Assembly: GCA_943788875.1 (NCBI GenBank)
Contig: CALSSA010000009.1
Location: 248,001-312,000, forward strand
Direction: 5' to 3'
Origin: an uncultured Pseudomonadales bacterium
GTDB taxonomy: Bacteria; Pseudomonadota; Gammaproteobacteria; Pseudomonadales; Porticoccaceae
Length of the DNA stretch: 64,000 nt
The position numbers were made by a program, and so were the translations under genes. Below, piece after piece: positions 1-8,142 of this stretch (the stretch's first letter is position 1; each line of letters starts with the position of its first letter). The notes beneath the pieces are model-generated. The model saw nothing but the letters and a program-made list of their open reading frames with translations. It made no database searches and was not told where the DNA came from.

Positions 1-449
1 CGCAGAGAGCTATCCTCAGACTCAGCAGCCCTAGCTATGCCATCTTCAAGCAAGCTGAAGACAATAATGTTGCGCTCCAGCATCTTTACCTTGCAGCCCA
101 GACTAGCCAACACAAAACTATCCCCTCCCATACCAGCTGTCAGATCCACAACAGAAGGCTTAAATTTGCCAGATACCCCTGCGGCCTTGGCGATAGCCTG
201 GCCATTGCCACCACCAAATTTGCGCCTGTGACTATTGGCACCACTATCAAACTGGCAGATTATGGGGCCATGGCTATGACTTGTTGCGGGGACCAAGCTT
301 AGGCCCTGTGGACCAAGGTTAAGGCAGTAGTCATGGGGATCATCCGCAGATGGGGATGCTGCGAGGAGCTGCAAACCGAGAGTCTCGGCTAATTGCTCGG
401 CTCTGGGTTGAAAATCCGCTTGCGAGAAGGAAACTTTAATACTGGTCAT
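1..449 (-). CDS. rsmJ: 16S rRNA (guanine1516-N2)-methyltransferase RsmJ, 5' part, cut by window edge
   Basis: The minus strand reads from ATG at 449 to the window edge without a stop, giving about 149 N-terminal residues; the family is usually about 250 residues. RsmJ is a SAM-dependent enzyme that makes m2G1516 in the small-subunit rRNA. Visible family signatures are the [10 protein letters not shown] stretch and the SAM-binding loop [18 protein letters not shown], followed by MLERN, the acidic end of the next strand. The gene is divergent from the small lipoprotein gene that starts about 50 bp away. The C-terminal half lies outside the window, so completeness cannot be judged. Confidence 0.88.
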   Translation of the reverse strand, partial: MTSIKVSFSQADFQPRAEQLAETLGLQLLAASPSADDPHDYCLNLGPQGLSLVPATSHSHGPIICQFDSGANSHRRKFGGGNGQAIAKAAGVSGKFKPSVVDLTAGMGGDSFVLASLGCKVKMLERNIIVFSLLEDGIARAAESEDSSL

Positions 450-502
450 GGCGCTATTTAAACACATATACTCGATGTTACACCTTGCTCGGACTCTTGC
501 AG

Positions 503-931
503 ATGAAACTATTTACCATTGCTCTTACTTTTCTCGTACTTGTTGGCTGTGAGCGCTATCAGGTGACAATCAATGAGCGTCAGATCTATGCTCCGGACCA
601 ACTGTTCAGCGATTATCAAATTGCAGATCCTGGGCTGAATAGCTGCATCAAGCAGGTGATTATCGATCAGTCGATCAAGCGAGCAGAAGATCTGCGCAGG
701 ATTAACTGCTCCTATGCCGGTATCAGTAACCTGGAAGGTCTAAAGCGATTTATCGGACTAACTACCATCAATTTAGCCAATAATAGGCTCACCGATGTTA
801 AACCACTGATGTTTTTTGGTCAGCTGAGCCGCTTGGATATTAGTGGAAACGAGTCCGTAGCCTGCACAGATTTAGAGGTTCTTGCGCAATTGTTGCCTAC
901 CGAGCTAATTGCACCTGATAACTGCTTATAA
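503..931 (+). CDS. Small leucine-rich-repeat lipoprotein, function unknown
   Basis: The preferred start is ATG 503, because it opens directly on a lipoprotein signal peptide ([16 protein letters not shown], lipobox cysteine at residue 16). An upstream TTG at 485 would only add residues ahead of the signal. The mature part, about 125 residues, carries leucine-rich-repeat-like strands ([36 protein letters not shown]) and four cysteines. Such LRR lipoproteins are common in marine gammaproteobacteria and have no assigned role; the fold suggests a protein-binding part exposed in the periplasm. It is divergent from rsmJ and convergent with the MBL hydrolase gene. The function is not known. Confidence 0.7.
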   Translation: MKLFTIALTFLVLVGCERYQVTINERQIYAPDQLFSDYQIADPGLNSCIKQVIIDQSIKRAEDLRRINCSYAGISNLEGLKRFIGLTTINLANNRLTDVKPLMFFGQLSRLDISGNESVACTDLEVLAQLLPTELIAPDNCL

Positions 932-1299
932 TTTTGTGTGACAGAATGATGGCAGCCTGAAGGATCTGTTGTGGTGCAAAAAGATGTCCACATTATCTGT
1001 GGATAACTTTGTGGATTAACCAATGACTAACTACCTCAAAGGCCCAAATATGGCGTCTTTTTGTTAAATTGATCAAAAATTAACCAGTTAAAAAACCCTC
1101 TTAAAATCAAATGCTTAGGGAAACTGCGGTCAAAAATCAATGACTTACGATGGTTAGTTAAAATACTTGTTAAAAAGGCAAGCTATCTGTGGAAAAAAAA
1201 CCATTTTAGCGACAAATAATTTAACTTTAACCGACAAAAACTGTTGCCACTCCGAAAAAAAAATGCTTCATGACCGGTGACCGTCATGATCAAAACAGC
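932..1299. other. AT-rich convergent intergenic region with DnaA-box-like sites
   Basis: This 368-bp gap lies between two convergent genes, so no promoter is required here. It holds an exact match to the strong DnaA box (TGTGGATAA, 998-1006) and a one-mismatch copy 12 bp on (TGTGGATTA, 1010-1018). There are weaker relatives near 984-992 and at about 1188 (TGTGGAAAA). After 1060 come at least four GTTAAA motifs in very AT-rich sequence. No credible ORF or tRNA is visible. It could be a DnaA-titration site or simply degenerate intergenic DNA. Confidence 0.5.
1255..1288 (-). terminator. Possible intrinsic terminator after the MBL hydrolase gene
   Basis: On the minus strand the inverted repeat CATGAC ... 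GTCATG (1269-1288) is followed, after five bases, by nine T residues (complement of 1255-1263). It lies 12 bp past the stop codon of the minus-strand operon. The stem is short and the U-tract is displaced, so this is a modest call. Confidence 0.4.
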
Positions 1300-2061
1300 C
1301 TATTTCAGCTGTAGCCAGTCAAAACCTTCCTGCTGGCAGGCGTAGATGACTCGCTCCTGGGCAGGGAACACAGGCTTAATAGCAGCCTTCACTTTGTCCA
1401 ATGTATTATTTTTGTCGCTGATATGTCCGATAACAAGATGCTGCATCCGCTGCTGCTCAATAATAGAAACCAGTCGCGCAGTTTGTTGATTATTTAAATG
1501 CCCCCATTGCCCTGCAACCCTCTCCTTTAGAAATTCTGGATAGGGCCCGGCAGCGAGCATATCGAGATCATGATTGGCTTCCACCAGCAGTGCATCACAG
1601 GCTGCGTACTGAGTCTCTACATGGCCTGTCAGAGAGCCAATATCTGTTAGTACCCCCAGTTGGTGGCTGTCGCTGTTAAACAGATACTGAACGGGCTCTC
1701 GGGCATCATGGGGAACTGGCACTGGGGTCACTAACAGGTCATCGACCTGGAATTGCCGATGACTGTCGATTATATGAAAATTGCCGCTAGCAGGGTCTAC
1801 CTGACGGCTTCTTAGGCTACCAGCAGTGATGTAGACCTTGATATCAAACTTTCGCGATAATGGCCCTACGCCCTTCCAGTGGTCACTGTGTTCATGGGTG
1901 ACGAGAATGGCGCTAAGATCAGCCGGGGTCTTGCCCAGACGAGCAAGACGTGCGGTGGTGTCGCGGATGGAGAAGCCGCAGTCAATCATAATGCAGGTAT
2001 CACGCCATTCAACTAGGGTGGCGTTACCTTTACTGCCGCTGCCCAGAGAGGCAAATCGCAC
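1300..2061 (-). CDS. MBL-fold metallo-hydrolase, YycJ/WalJ-like
   Basis: This 253-residue single-domain metallo-beta-lactamase-fold protein has the metal motif THEHSDH at residues 55-61 (HxHxDH) and the N-terminal GSGSKGNATL typical of the YycJ branch. Later metal-binding histidines and aspartates are present (PVPHD, LVEANHD, GHISDKN). Relatives are thought to act as nucleases or phosphodiesterases, but the substrate in gammaproteobacteria is not settled. It follows bamC with a 13-bp gap and closes the fabV-lpxL-dapA-bamC run, the same dapA-bamC-MBL order known in Pseudomonas. There is no signal peptide, so it is cytoplasmic. Confidence 0.82.
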   Translation of the reverse strand: MRFASLGSGSKGNATLVEWRDTCIMIDCGFSIRDTTARLARLGKTPADLSAILVTHEHSDHWKGVGPLSRKFDIKVYITAGSLRSRQVDPASGNFHIIDSHRQFQVDDLLVTPVPVPHDAREPVQYLFNSDSHQLGVLTDIGSLTGHVETQYAACDALLVEANHDLDMLAAGPYPEFLKERVAGQWGHLNNQQTARLVSIIEQQRMQHLVIGHISDKNNTLDKVKAAIKPVFPAQERVIYACQQEGFDWLQLK

Positions 2062-2074
2062 GATGCAATCTGCC

Positions 2075-3103
2075 TTAGGACATATTGCCTCGTAATATTT
2101 GAAGCAACCTCAGGGACTCTGTTTGCCCCAGACTGCTGCCTTCAATATCGACAATGCGTGCTTCAACCGTTTTTCCAACTGTCTCCAGCAAAACTCTGTA
2201 GTTAGCTTCAAGAACCTCACCCTCAGTACTACCGCCAAACCAGCGACTAAAGAACCCTTCGTCTTCTTCGGTTTGCTCGCTGTAATTTACATACAGCAGG
2301 CCTTCTGTACGATTCTTATCTACGATAGCGAATCCGCCGCGAGCTGCACTGTAGCTGATTGAAGCCCAGGCGCGATCGAAGCTAAGGTTTATAAGCACAA
2401 AGGGATCTGCAGCTTCAGGAGTAACGATCTCGACTTTAGCTGCGCCACCGATATCCTGTGCTAGCAGTGATACAGAGGCATAGCCTGAGGCAGCAGCCAG
2501 TTCATTTGCCAATAGCGACAGCATATCCTGCTCTCGCGTATCGCTGTCGGAAGTCTCGGGCCAGCTGGCCTGCTCTTCATTACCACTGACAACCTGTTGG
2601 TGCAATGCGGTAATCTCAGTGCTTTCTAGTTGCACGCCGGGGGCAATATAGAAACGGAAGCGATGGCTATTTTCTTCATCTGACTTAAAGTTGACCCAGG
2701 CAGTTTCAATGATGCCATTCGAACCCTCAGCTTTGGCTGCAGGTACGCCGTTGCGATTGAGCAAACTGCGTACACGAGGCCAAACTTCGCTAGGAGAGAT
2801 ATTAATAAGTACCCAGCGACGGCCGTCCATGCTTTGAATCTTAACCAGCTGCTCAAAGGTATTGACTGAAGCCGGTTGAGGCCTTGGCACTTGAAAGTCT
2901 CTGTCTACCGCAGCGTTACCTGGAATTGGCGGAATCGGATAAATCTGCCCCAAATCAAGGCTGTCCATCTCGGCCGGGACCACGGTAGGCTGAGTCTCTT
3001 CAGCCAGTAAGTAGTCATTTGAGCGGTCGCGCACTCCAAGCCAGTTACAGCCAGACAGTCCGACAACCAGAGAGATAGTAAACCAAGAGATTGTTTTCTT
3101 CAT
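2075..3103 (-). CDS. bamC: Outer-membrane assembly lipoprotein BamC
   Basis: BamC is an accessory lipoprotein of the BAM complex that inserts beta-barrel proteins in the outer membrane. The 342-residue product starts with a lipoprotein signal whose lipobox (LSGC) places the lipidated cysteine at residue 19. Next comes the flexible N-terminal segment that in BamC lies on BamD (NDYLLAEETQ). Two helix-grip domains follow, roughly residues 100-220 and 228-340; the phrases PSEVWPRVRSLL and SFDRAWASI mark equivalent helices. The length matches the family. It sits directly downstream of dapA, the classic dapA-nlpB order of enterics and pseudomonads, which supports the call. Confidence 0.9.
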   Translation of the reverse strand: MKKTISWFTISLVVGLSGCNWLGVRDRSNDYLLAEETQPTVVPAEMDSLDLGQIYPIPPIPGNAAVDRDFQVPRPQPASVNTFEQLVKIQSMDGRRWVLINISPSEVWPRVRSLLNRNGVPAAKAEGSNGIIETAWVNFKSDEENSHRFRFYIAPGVQLESTEITALHQQVVSGNEEQASWPETSDSDTREQDMLSLLANELAAASGYASVSLLAQDIGGAAKVEIVTPEAADPFVLINLSFDRAWASISYSAARGGFAIVDKNRTEGLLYVNYSEQTEEDEGFFSRWFGGSTEGEVLEANYRVLLETVGKTVEARIVDIEGSSLGQTESLRLLQILRGNMS

Positions 3104-3162
3104 TACAGAGCTAAGCCCCTTTCCGCAGTTGCCGACACAGTGTCAGCAATCGTTATTAAAAT

Positions 3163-4041
3163 TTAGTTTACACCAATCTTGTGTAGTGCGTTTCTTACAG
3201 TATCCCGATGCTCAGGTGCTAGGGGTGTCATCGGCAGACGCAGTGCATCAGTCATCAGGCCGAGCTCACTTACAGCCCACTTCACCGGAATAGGATTTGC
3301 CTCAATAAACATAGCGTTGTGCACAGGGATGAGTTTGTTATCGAGGGCCGCGGCTGTCTCCTCGTCCCCAGCTATAGCCGCTGCGCACATCTCTGACATC
3401 AGTTTTGGCGCGACGTTAGCAGTGACTGATATATCACCTTTGCCGCCCATCAGCATCAGCTCCCGGGCACTGTGATCATCGCCAGAATAGATAGCGAAAC
3501 CTGCCGGACATTGCTCGATCAGCGCTTTAGCGCGAATCAAGTCTCCTGTTGCCTCTTTGATACCGACAATATTCTCAATGGCCGAAAGCCGCAATACAGT
3601 TTCCGGCAGCATATCGCAGGCCGTACGACCCGGAACATTATACAGAATCTGACTGATATCAACCGCATCGGCAATCGCTTTGTGATGCAGAAAAAGACCT
3701 TCCTGAGTCGGTTTGTTGTAATAGGGAGTCACCAGCAGACAGGCATCGGCGCCAGCCTCTTTGGCCGCACGAGTCAAGATAATGGCCTCTGCGGTACTGT
3801 TGGCTCCAGTGCCAGCAATAATCGGAATTCTTCTCGCTGCATGGTCAACCACAAAACGGATAACACTGCTGTGTTCAGAGACGCTGAGGGTCGCTGATTC
3901 GCCGGTGGTACCCACGGCAACAATAGCGTTCGTACCCTGTTCTATATGCCATTCAACAAGGCCCTTTAACGCATCCCAGTCCACCTCCAGCGAAGCTGAA
4001 TGCATGGGAGTAACCAGTGCGACGATACTTCCGCTAATCAT
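3163..4041 (-). CDS. dapA: 4-hydroxy-tetrahydrodipicolinate synthase DapA
   Basis: DapA condenses pyruvate with aspartate semialdehyde, the committed step of the lysine and meso-diaminopimelate pathway. The product is 292 residues, the usual length. The Schiff-base lysine is K162 (GIKEATGDL) and the catalytic-triad tyrosine is Y134 in YNVPGRT. The GTTGES loop at 44-49 holds the conserved threonines, and R139 is present for carboxylate binding. It lies between lpxL (106-bp gap) and bamC (59-bp gap), all on the same strand. Neighbours fit a cell-envelope role. Confidence 0.96.
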   Translation of the reverse strand: MISGSIVALVTPMHSASLEVDWDALKGLVEWHIEQGTNAIVAVGTTGESATLSVSEHSSVIRFVVDHAARRIPIIAGTGANSTAEAIILTRAAKEAGADACLLVTPYYNKPTQEGLFLHHKAIADAVDISQILYNVPGRTACDMLPETVLRLSAIENIVGIKEATGDLIRAKALIEQCPAGFAIYSGDDHSARELMLMGGKGDISVTANVAPKLMSEMCAAAIAGDEETAAALDNKLIPVHNAMFIEANPIPVKWAVSELGLMTDALRLPMTPLAPEHRDTVRNALHKIGVN

Positions 4042-4147
4042 CTTTTATCCTTACTTTTGACCGCGCCTCAAACAAGCGCTCAATGGTACTGTCGGCACTG
4101 CCCTGACACAAGAGAAACCTTAACTTCAGCCCTGCTCACAGGGCGAT

Positions 4148-5104
4148 TTACTTTTTTCGTTTCTTTTTTCTGGCAGTTAAACCATAGACATCTGGTTCAG
4201 ACCCTGGGCGGTTTTTAAATCGGCGATGCACCCATAAATATTGCTCTGGCTGCACCAGTATAAATTCTTCGACAATTCTATTGATGCGCGTGGCATCCAC
4301 CAGGTCATCGCCACTGGGAAAATCTTCCAGCGCAGGATGCACTGTAATTTTATAACCCTGGGAACCCGGCAGCCTGATATGACTAAAAGGCACCACAGCA
4401 GCACCAGTCTTCTGGGCAAATCTGGCAGTGGCGTAAACAGTGGCAGCCTGGATACCAAAAAATGGCGCATATAAACCCTGCTGCAGACCATAATCCTGAT
4501 CAGGTCCATACCAGACTGTGCGCCCAGCTTTGAGTGCTTTCATAGTGCCGCGCACATCGCGGCGCTCATAGATAACATCTGCACTGGTACCTTTATGCAG
4601 CCGCCCTCGCGCCTGAATAAAGTCATAAACCGGGTTGCCGTGGGCTCTGTACATACCATCTCTTGCAGATACAGTAGCTATAGCAGCGGTACCAATCTCT
4701 AAGGTGGTGAAATGGATACCCAGCAGCATGGTACCCCGCCCCTCTTCTACCGCCAGATTTTCCAGGCCTTCAAACTGTAGTAAATTACTAAATCGCTTTT
4801 TCGACCACCACCAGGCTATGCCAACTTCTATCACCGCAATGCCTGTACTAACAAAGTTAGCCCGCAACATGTCGAGCTGTTCTTTATCGCTGAGATGGGG
4901 AAAGCACAGCTGGATATTGCGCTGAGCAATGGTCTTGCGGCGATTGGGAATACTGTGCAGCACCAGCCCCAAACCAGCACCGAGCTTCAGCAGTACAGGG
5001 AACGGCAAAATAGTAACTGCTCGCCAAACACCAAACGCCAGCCAGGTTAGCCAGAGTCGAGGGTGCAATAGATCAAGGGTAAAAACTGTGCCTTTAGACT
5101 GCAT
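4148..5104 (-). CDS. lpxL: Lipid A biosynthesis lauroyl/acyl transferase, LpxL/HtrB family
   Basis: The 318-residue product is an inner-membrane acyltransferase that adds a secondary acyl chain to Kdo2-lipid IVA. The catalytic HX4(D/E) motif is seen as H131 and E136 in GIHFTTLEIG. An N-terminal hydrophobic anchor covers about residues 15-52. The family motif around YGPDQDYG is present at the expected distance. The C-terminus ends in a very basic tail (ARKKKRKK). It starts 15 bp after fabV on the same strand, so fatty-acid elongation and lipid A acylation appear co-transcribed. LpxL versus LpxM or LpxP specificity cannot be decided from sequence alone. Confidence 0.88.
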   Translation of the reverse strand: MQSKGTVFTLDLLHPRLWLTWLAFGVWRAVTILPFPVLLKLGAGLGLVLHSIPNRRKTIAQRNIQLCFPHLSDKEQLDMLRANFVSTGIAVIEVGIAWWWSKKRFSNLLQFEGLENLAVEEGRGTMLLGIHFTTLEIGTAAIATVSARDGMYRAHGNPVYDFIQARGRLHKGTSADVIYERRDVRGTMKALKAGRTVWYGPDQDYGLQQGLYAPFFGIQAATVYATARFAQKTGAAVVPFSHIRLPGSQGYKITVHPALEDFPSGDDLVDATRINRIVEEFILVQPEQYLWVHRRFKNRPGSEPDVYGLTARKKKRKK

Positions 5105-5119
5105 GTACTACTTAACTCA

Positions 5120-6310
5120 TTATATAATCAGGTTGGTAATAGCGACGTCTGGATTGACATCAGCATCGTAATCAACGCCGTCCATCTCGAAGCCAAACAA
5201 CTTGAGAAATTCTTCTTTATAGCCCTTAAAGTCAGTCAACTCAGCTAGGTTTTCATTACTGATATTAGACCAAGCTTCTGCTACTGCGGCCTGAACCTGA
5301 GGTTGCATCTCCAGTTCATCAACGCGCAATCGCCCCTCTTCATCGGTACGTGGCGCATCGCTGTAGAGACATTCTGTAAACAGGCGATAGAGCTGCTCAA
5401 TACAGCCTTCATGGGTGCCGTTGTTTTTCATTTCTTTGAACAGCATGGCCAGATACAGAGGCATAATAGGTATTGCCGAACTGGCCTGGGTCACCACGGC
5501 TTTAAGAACAGAAACACGGGCATCGCCACCATTAGCGGCAAGTTTATCTCTGATTGACAGAACCTTGGTATCCAAGTCTTTCTTAGCCTGACCAATAGTG
5601 CCATCCCAGTATAGATCCCAAGTAATCTTCTCACCTATATAGGTGAATGCTGTGGTCTTGGCGCCTTCAGCTAGCACTCCAGCCTCGCCAAGAGCATCAA
5701 TCCACATGTTCCAGTCTTCTCCGCCCATCACTGCAACTGTATCGTCAATCTCCTGCTGGCTGGCCGCTTCGAGACTGAACTCCTGAATTTCTTCTTTGTC
5801 AGTATTTACACCGCGCATGGTGACATCTTTGCCAACCGGCTTGAGAGTACTGTTAAAGACTTCGCCACTGACAGGGTGTTGACGACGAGGTGCTGCAAGA
5901 CTATAGATGACCAAATCTATCTGCCCCAGGTCCTCCTTGATAGTAGCTATAACTTTGTCCTTCACCTCAGTAGAAAAGGCATCGCCATTAATACTTTTGG
6001 CATATAGACCATCCTGCTCAGCAAACTGATGAAACGCCGCACTGTTATACCAGCCAGCAGTACCGGGCTTGCGGTCAGTGCCAGGCTTTTCAAAGAACAC
6101 GCCCAGGGTCGAAGCTCCGGAACCAAAGGCTGAAGTGATTCGCGCAGCCAAGCCATAACCTGTTGAGGAGCCGATCACCAGCACACGCTTGGGCCCGTCG
6201 ATGGCGCCCTGAGATTTAATAAAATCAATTTGATTTTTTACATTGGCCTCACAGCCGGTCGGGTGTGTGGTAATACACATAAAGCCGCGAACGCGGGGCT
6301 TAATAATCAT
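5120..6310 (-). CDS. fabV: Enoyl-[acyl-carrier-protein] reductase FabV
   Basis: FabV is the NADH-dependent trans-2-enoyl-ACP/CoA reductase that completes each round of type II fatty-acid elongation; the family is known for tolerating triclosan. The product is 396 residues, the normal length. It opens with the family signature [10 protein letters not shown] and has the cofactor loop [11 protein letters not shown] at about 45-55. The active-site Y-x8-K pair is Y234 and K243, followed by a second lysine as in characterised FabV. It leads the minus-strand run into lpxL. No other enoyl reductase is visible in the window, so whether this is the only one is unknown. Confidence 0.96.
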   Translation of the reverse strand: MIIKPRVRGFMCITTHPTGCEANVKNQIDFIKSQGAIDGPKRVLVIGSSTGYGLAARITSAFGSGASTLGVFFEKPGTDRKPGTAGWYNSAAFHQFAEQDGLYAKSINGDAFSTEVKDKVIATIKEDLGQIDLVIYSLAAPRRQHPVSGEVFNSTLKPVGKDVTMRGVNTDKEEIQEFSLEAASQQEIDDTVAVMGGEDWNMWIDALGEAGVLAEGAKTTAFTYIGEKITWDLYWDGTIGQAKKDLDTKVLSIRDKLAANGGDARVSVLKAVVTQASSAIPIMPLYLAMLFKEMKNNGTHEGCIEQLYRLFTECLYSDAPRTDEEGRLRVDELEMQPQVQAAVAEAWSNISNENLAELTDFKGYKEEFLKLFGFEMDGVDYDADVNPDVAITNLII

Positions 6311-6347
6311 CCAATTATCTCCATAGTCTATTCAGTAAAAAACCGCT

Positions 6348-6455
6348 TCATGCTACTGCGCCATTAAGCTGCGCATCATACATCAAATATCGCCAAATCT
6401 CAGGGGTTGGGCCGAGTTTTTCATTGACAGAAGCGACCCATGCCTGCACATTCAC
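6348..6455 (-). CDS. Possible 35-residue peptide upstream of fabV
   Basis: A GTG-started frame on the minus strand encodes 35 residues with protein-like composition (for example WVASVNEKLGPTPEIWRYL). It ends 37 bp before the fabV start codon. No convincing ribosome binding site is visible, and the upstream in-frame stop lies close by. It could be a short leader peptide, the tail of a decayed gene, or chance. I do not recognise a family. Confidence 0.25.
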   Translation of the reverse strand: MNVQAWVASVNEKLGPTPEIWRYLMYDAQLNGAVA

Positions 6456-6531
6456 CGGCGGCGGGATTTGATCAGATCAGGGCTGGATCCCGTAACAACC
6501 ACAACTAATAAACCATGGCTTTATATTACCA

Positions 6532-7635
6532 ATGTCAGCTGCAGATACAGATGCTCTACCCTACCCATTTTTGCGGCCTGAATTTCTCCAGGCTCTGGAG
6601 ACTAGTAAAAGTGCCTGTGCCAACACAGGCTGGGAGCCTATCCACCTGGCCCTTGATTGGACTAAGGATGCAGATTCGCAGCAAAGCATAATGCCCCTGT
6701 ACCTCAAAGATCACAGCATGGGCGAGTATGTCTTCGATTATGCCTGGGCCAATGCCTACCATGATAATGGATTGGACTACTATCCCAAGCTCCTCACGGC
6801 TATACCATTTACCCCATCCACTGGTCCCAGAATTACAGGGCTGGATAGCCTCGAGGCAGATCATGGCCAGCAGCTGTTTGAGGAGGTGCTGGCAGTGGCT
6901 GAGGAGACTGGCGCTTCGAGCTGGCATATGCTGTTTCCCAGCGACCAGCAACTGGCATTATTTGAGGACTCAAGACTGCTGCAGCGCAATGGCGTGCAAT
7001 ACCAGTGGTTTAATCGCGACTACCAAAGTTTTGATGACTATTTAAATGAGCTGAATTCACGCAAACGCAAGATGGTACGCAAAGAGCGCGCCGAGGTGGC
7101 AGCTCAGAACATTATTGTTGAGGTGTTGCAGGGAGAGCAGATCGGTGCCGATATCTGGCAGCTATTTTATATGCTCTATGAGCGCACCTATGCCAAGCGC
7201 AACGGTACCAGAGGCTATTTGACTGAAGCATTTTTTACCCAGATTGGCGAGACAATGCCAGAACAGATTGCTATGGCCGTGGCTCGCCAGGGAGACAGTC
7301 CCATTGCCTGTGCCCTGTACTTTTATGATCAGGACACATTGTATGGTCGCTACTGGGGCAGCGCAGGAGAGTTCTCTTGCCTACATTTTGAACTCTGCTA
7401 TTACTCTGGCATTGAATTTGCCATCAGCAAAGGTCTGCAGAAATATGATGCAGGCGCCCAGGGTGAGCATAAAATTATTCGCGGTTTTGAACCTATAGAG
7501 ACCCATTCCCTGCACTGGATAGAGCATCCACAGTTTAGGCAGGCGATTAAGCGATTTCTCGATTCTGAGCAGCTGAGTATTGAGCAACATATACAGCAGG
7601 CCAGAGCGATATTGCCATTTAGAAAAACCGACTAG
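6532..7635 (+). CDS. GNAT/FemAB-like protein of the DUF482 family (PF04339)
   Basis: This 367-residue cytoplasmic protein belongs to the DUF482 (peptidogalycan biosynthesis-annotated) family of double GNAT-fold acyltransferase-like proteins. Recognisable family features are the N-terminal PFLRPEFLQALE, the TPSTGPRI loop near residue 95, the NRDYQSFDDYLNELNSRKR segment near 165, and the C-terminal GLQKYDAGAQGEHKIIRGF followed by HSLHWI. The substrate is unknown in the family. ATG 6532 is the first start giving this frame, although relatives often have about 10-20 more residues at the N-terminus. It is divergent from fabV and convergent with the glyoxalase gene. Confidence 0.8.
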   Translation: MSAADTDALPYPFLRPEFLQALETSKSACANTGWEPIHLALDWTKDADSQQSIMPLYLKDHSMGEYVFDYAWANAYHDNGLDYYPKLLTAIPFTPSTGPRITGLDSLEADHGQQLFEEVLAVAEETGASSWHMLFPSDQQLALFEDSRLLQRNGVQYQWFNRDYQSFDDYLNELNSRKRKMVRKERAEVAAQNIIVEVLQGEQIGADIWQLFYMLYERTYAKRNGTRGYLTEAFFTQIGETMPEQIAMAVARQGDSPIACALYFYDQDTLYGRYWGSAGEFSCLHFELCYYSGIEFAISKGLQKYDAGAQGEHKIIRGFEPIETHSLHWIEHPQFRQAIKRFLDSEQLSIEQHIQQARAILPFRKTD

Positions 7636-7674
7636 CTACTTTGAATTTCAATACTAAAACTTAATAGAATGAGC

Positions 7675-8115
7675 CTACCAGGCTCCGGTGTTCTCCATTG
7701 AGGCCCAGGGCTCCTGTGGCGAGAGTCTGTCGCCGCGCTGCAGTAATTCGATTGAGATATTGTCAGGAGAGCGGACAAATGCCATATGACCATCTCTTGG
7801 CGGCCGGTTGATGGTAACTCCAGCCTCTGACAATCTGGAGCAAGTGGCGTAGATATCATCCACTCGAAAAGCCAGATGACCGAAGTTACGGCCACCGGTA
7901 TAAGTCTCTGGATCCCAGTTATAGGTAAGCTCAAGCAATGGTGCGCTTGAACTTTTAACCAGATGTAGGTCATCTGGCGCAGCGAGAAAGACCAGCGTAA
8001 AGCGCCCGGCTTCGCTATCCGTTCTAGAGGTTTCCACCAGACCCAGAGCATCACAGTAAAAGTCTAACGACGCCTGCAAGTTATTCACTCGCACCATTGT
8101 ATGAAGATACTGCAT
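7675..8115 (-). CDS. gloA: Glyoxalase-family protein, lactoylglutathione lyase-like
   Basis: This 146-residue VOC-fold protein resembles glyoxalase I, which isomerises the methylglyoxal-glutathione adduct to S-lactoylglutathione. Four likely metal ligands sit at canonical places: H5, E62 (LLELTYNW), H80 (NFGHLAF) and E123 (SIELLQ). The [20 protein letters not shown] segment is typical of GloA. It begins 27 bp after aceF on the same strand and is probably co-transcribed with the pyruvate dehydrogenase genes, an unusual location that links methylglyoxal disposal to pyruvate oxidation by inference only. A paralogous VOC enzyme with another substrate remains possible. Confidence 0.78.
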   Translation of the reverse strand: MQYLHTMVRVNNLQASLDFYCDALGLVETSRTDSEAGRFTLVFLAAPDDLHLVKSSSAPLLELTYNWDPETYTGGRNFGHLAFRVDDIYATCSRLSEAGVTINRPPRDGHMAFVRSPDNISIELLQRGDRLSPQEPWASMENTGAW

Positions 8116-8142
8116 GGTCTTACCTCTGGGCTAAAACGACCA

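Noticed and set aside
4129-4144. GCCCTG-CTCA-CAGGGC hairpin after lpxL considered as a terminator
   Set aside because: On the minus strand it is not followed by a T-tract, so it lacks the second half of an intrinsic terminator.
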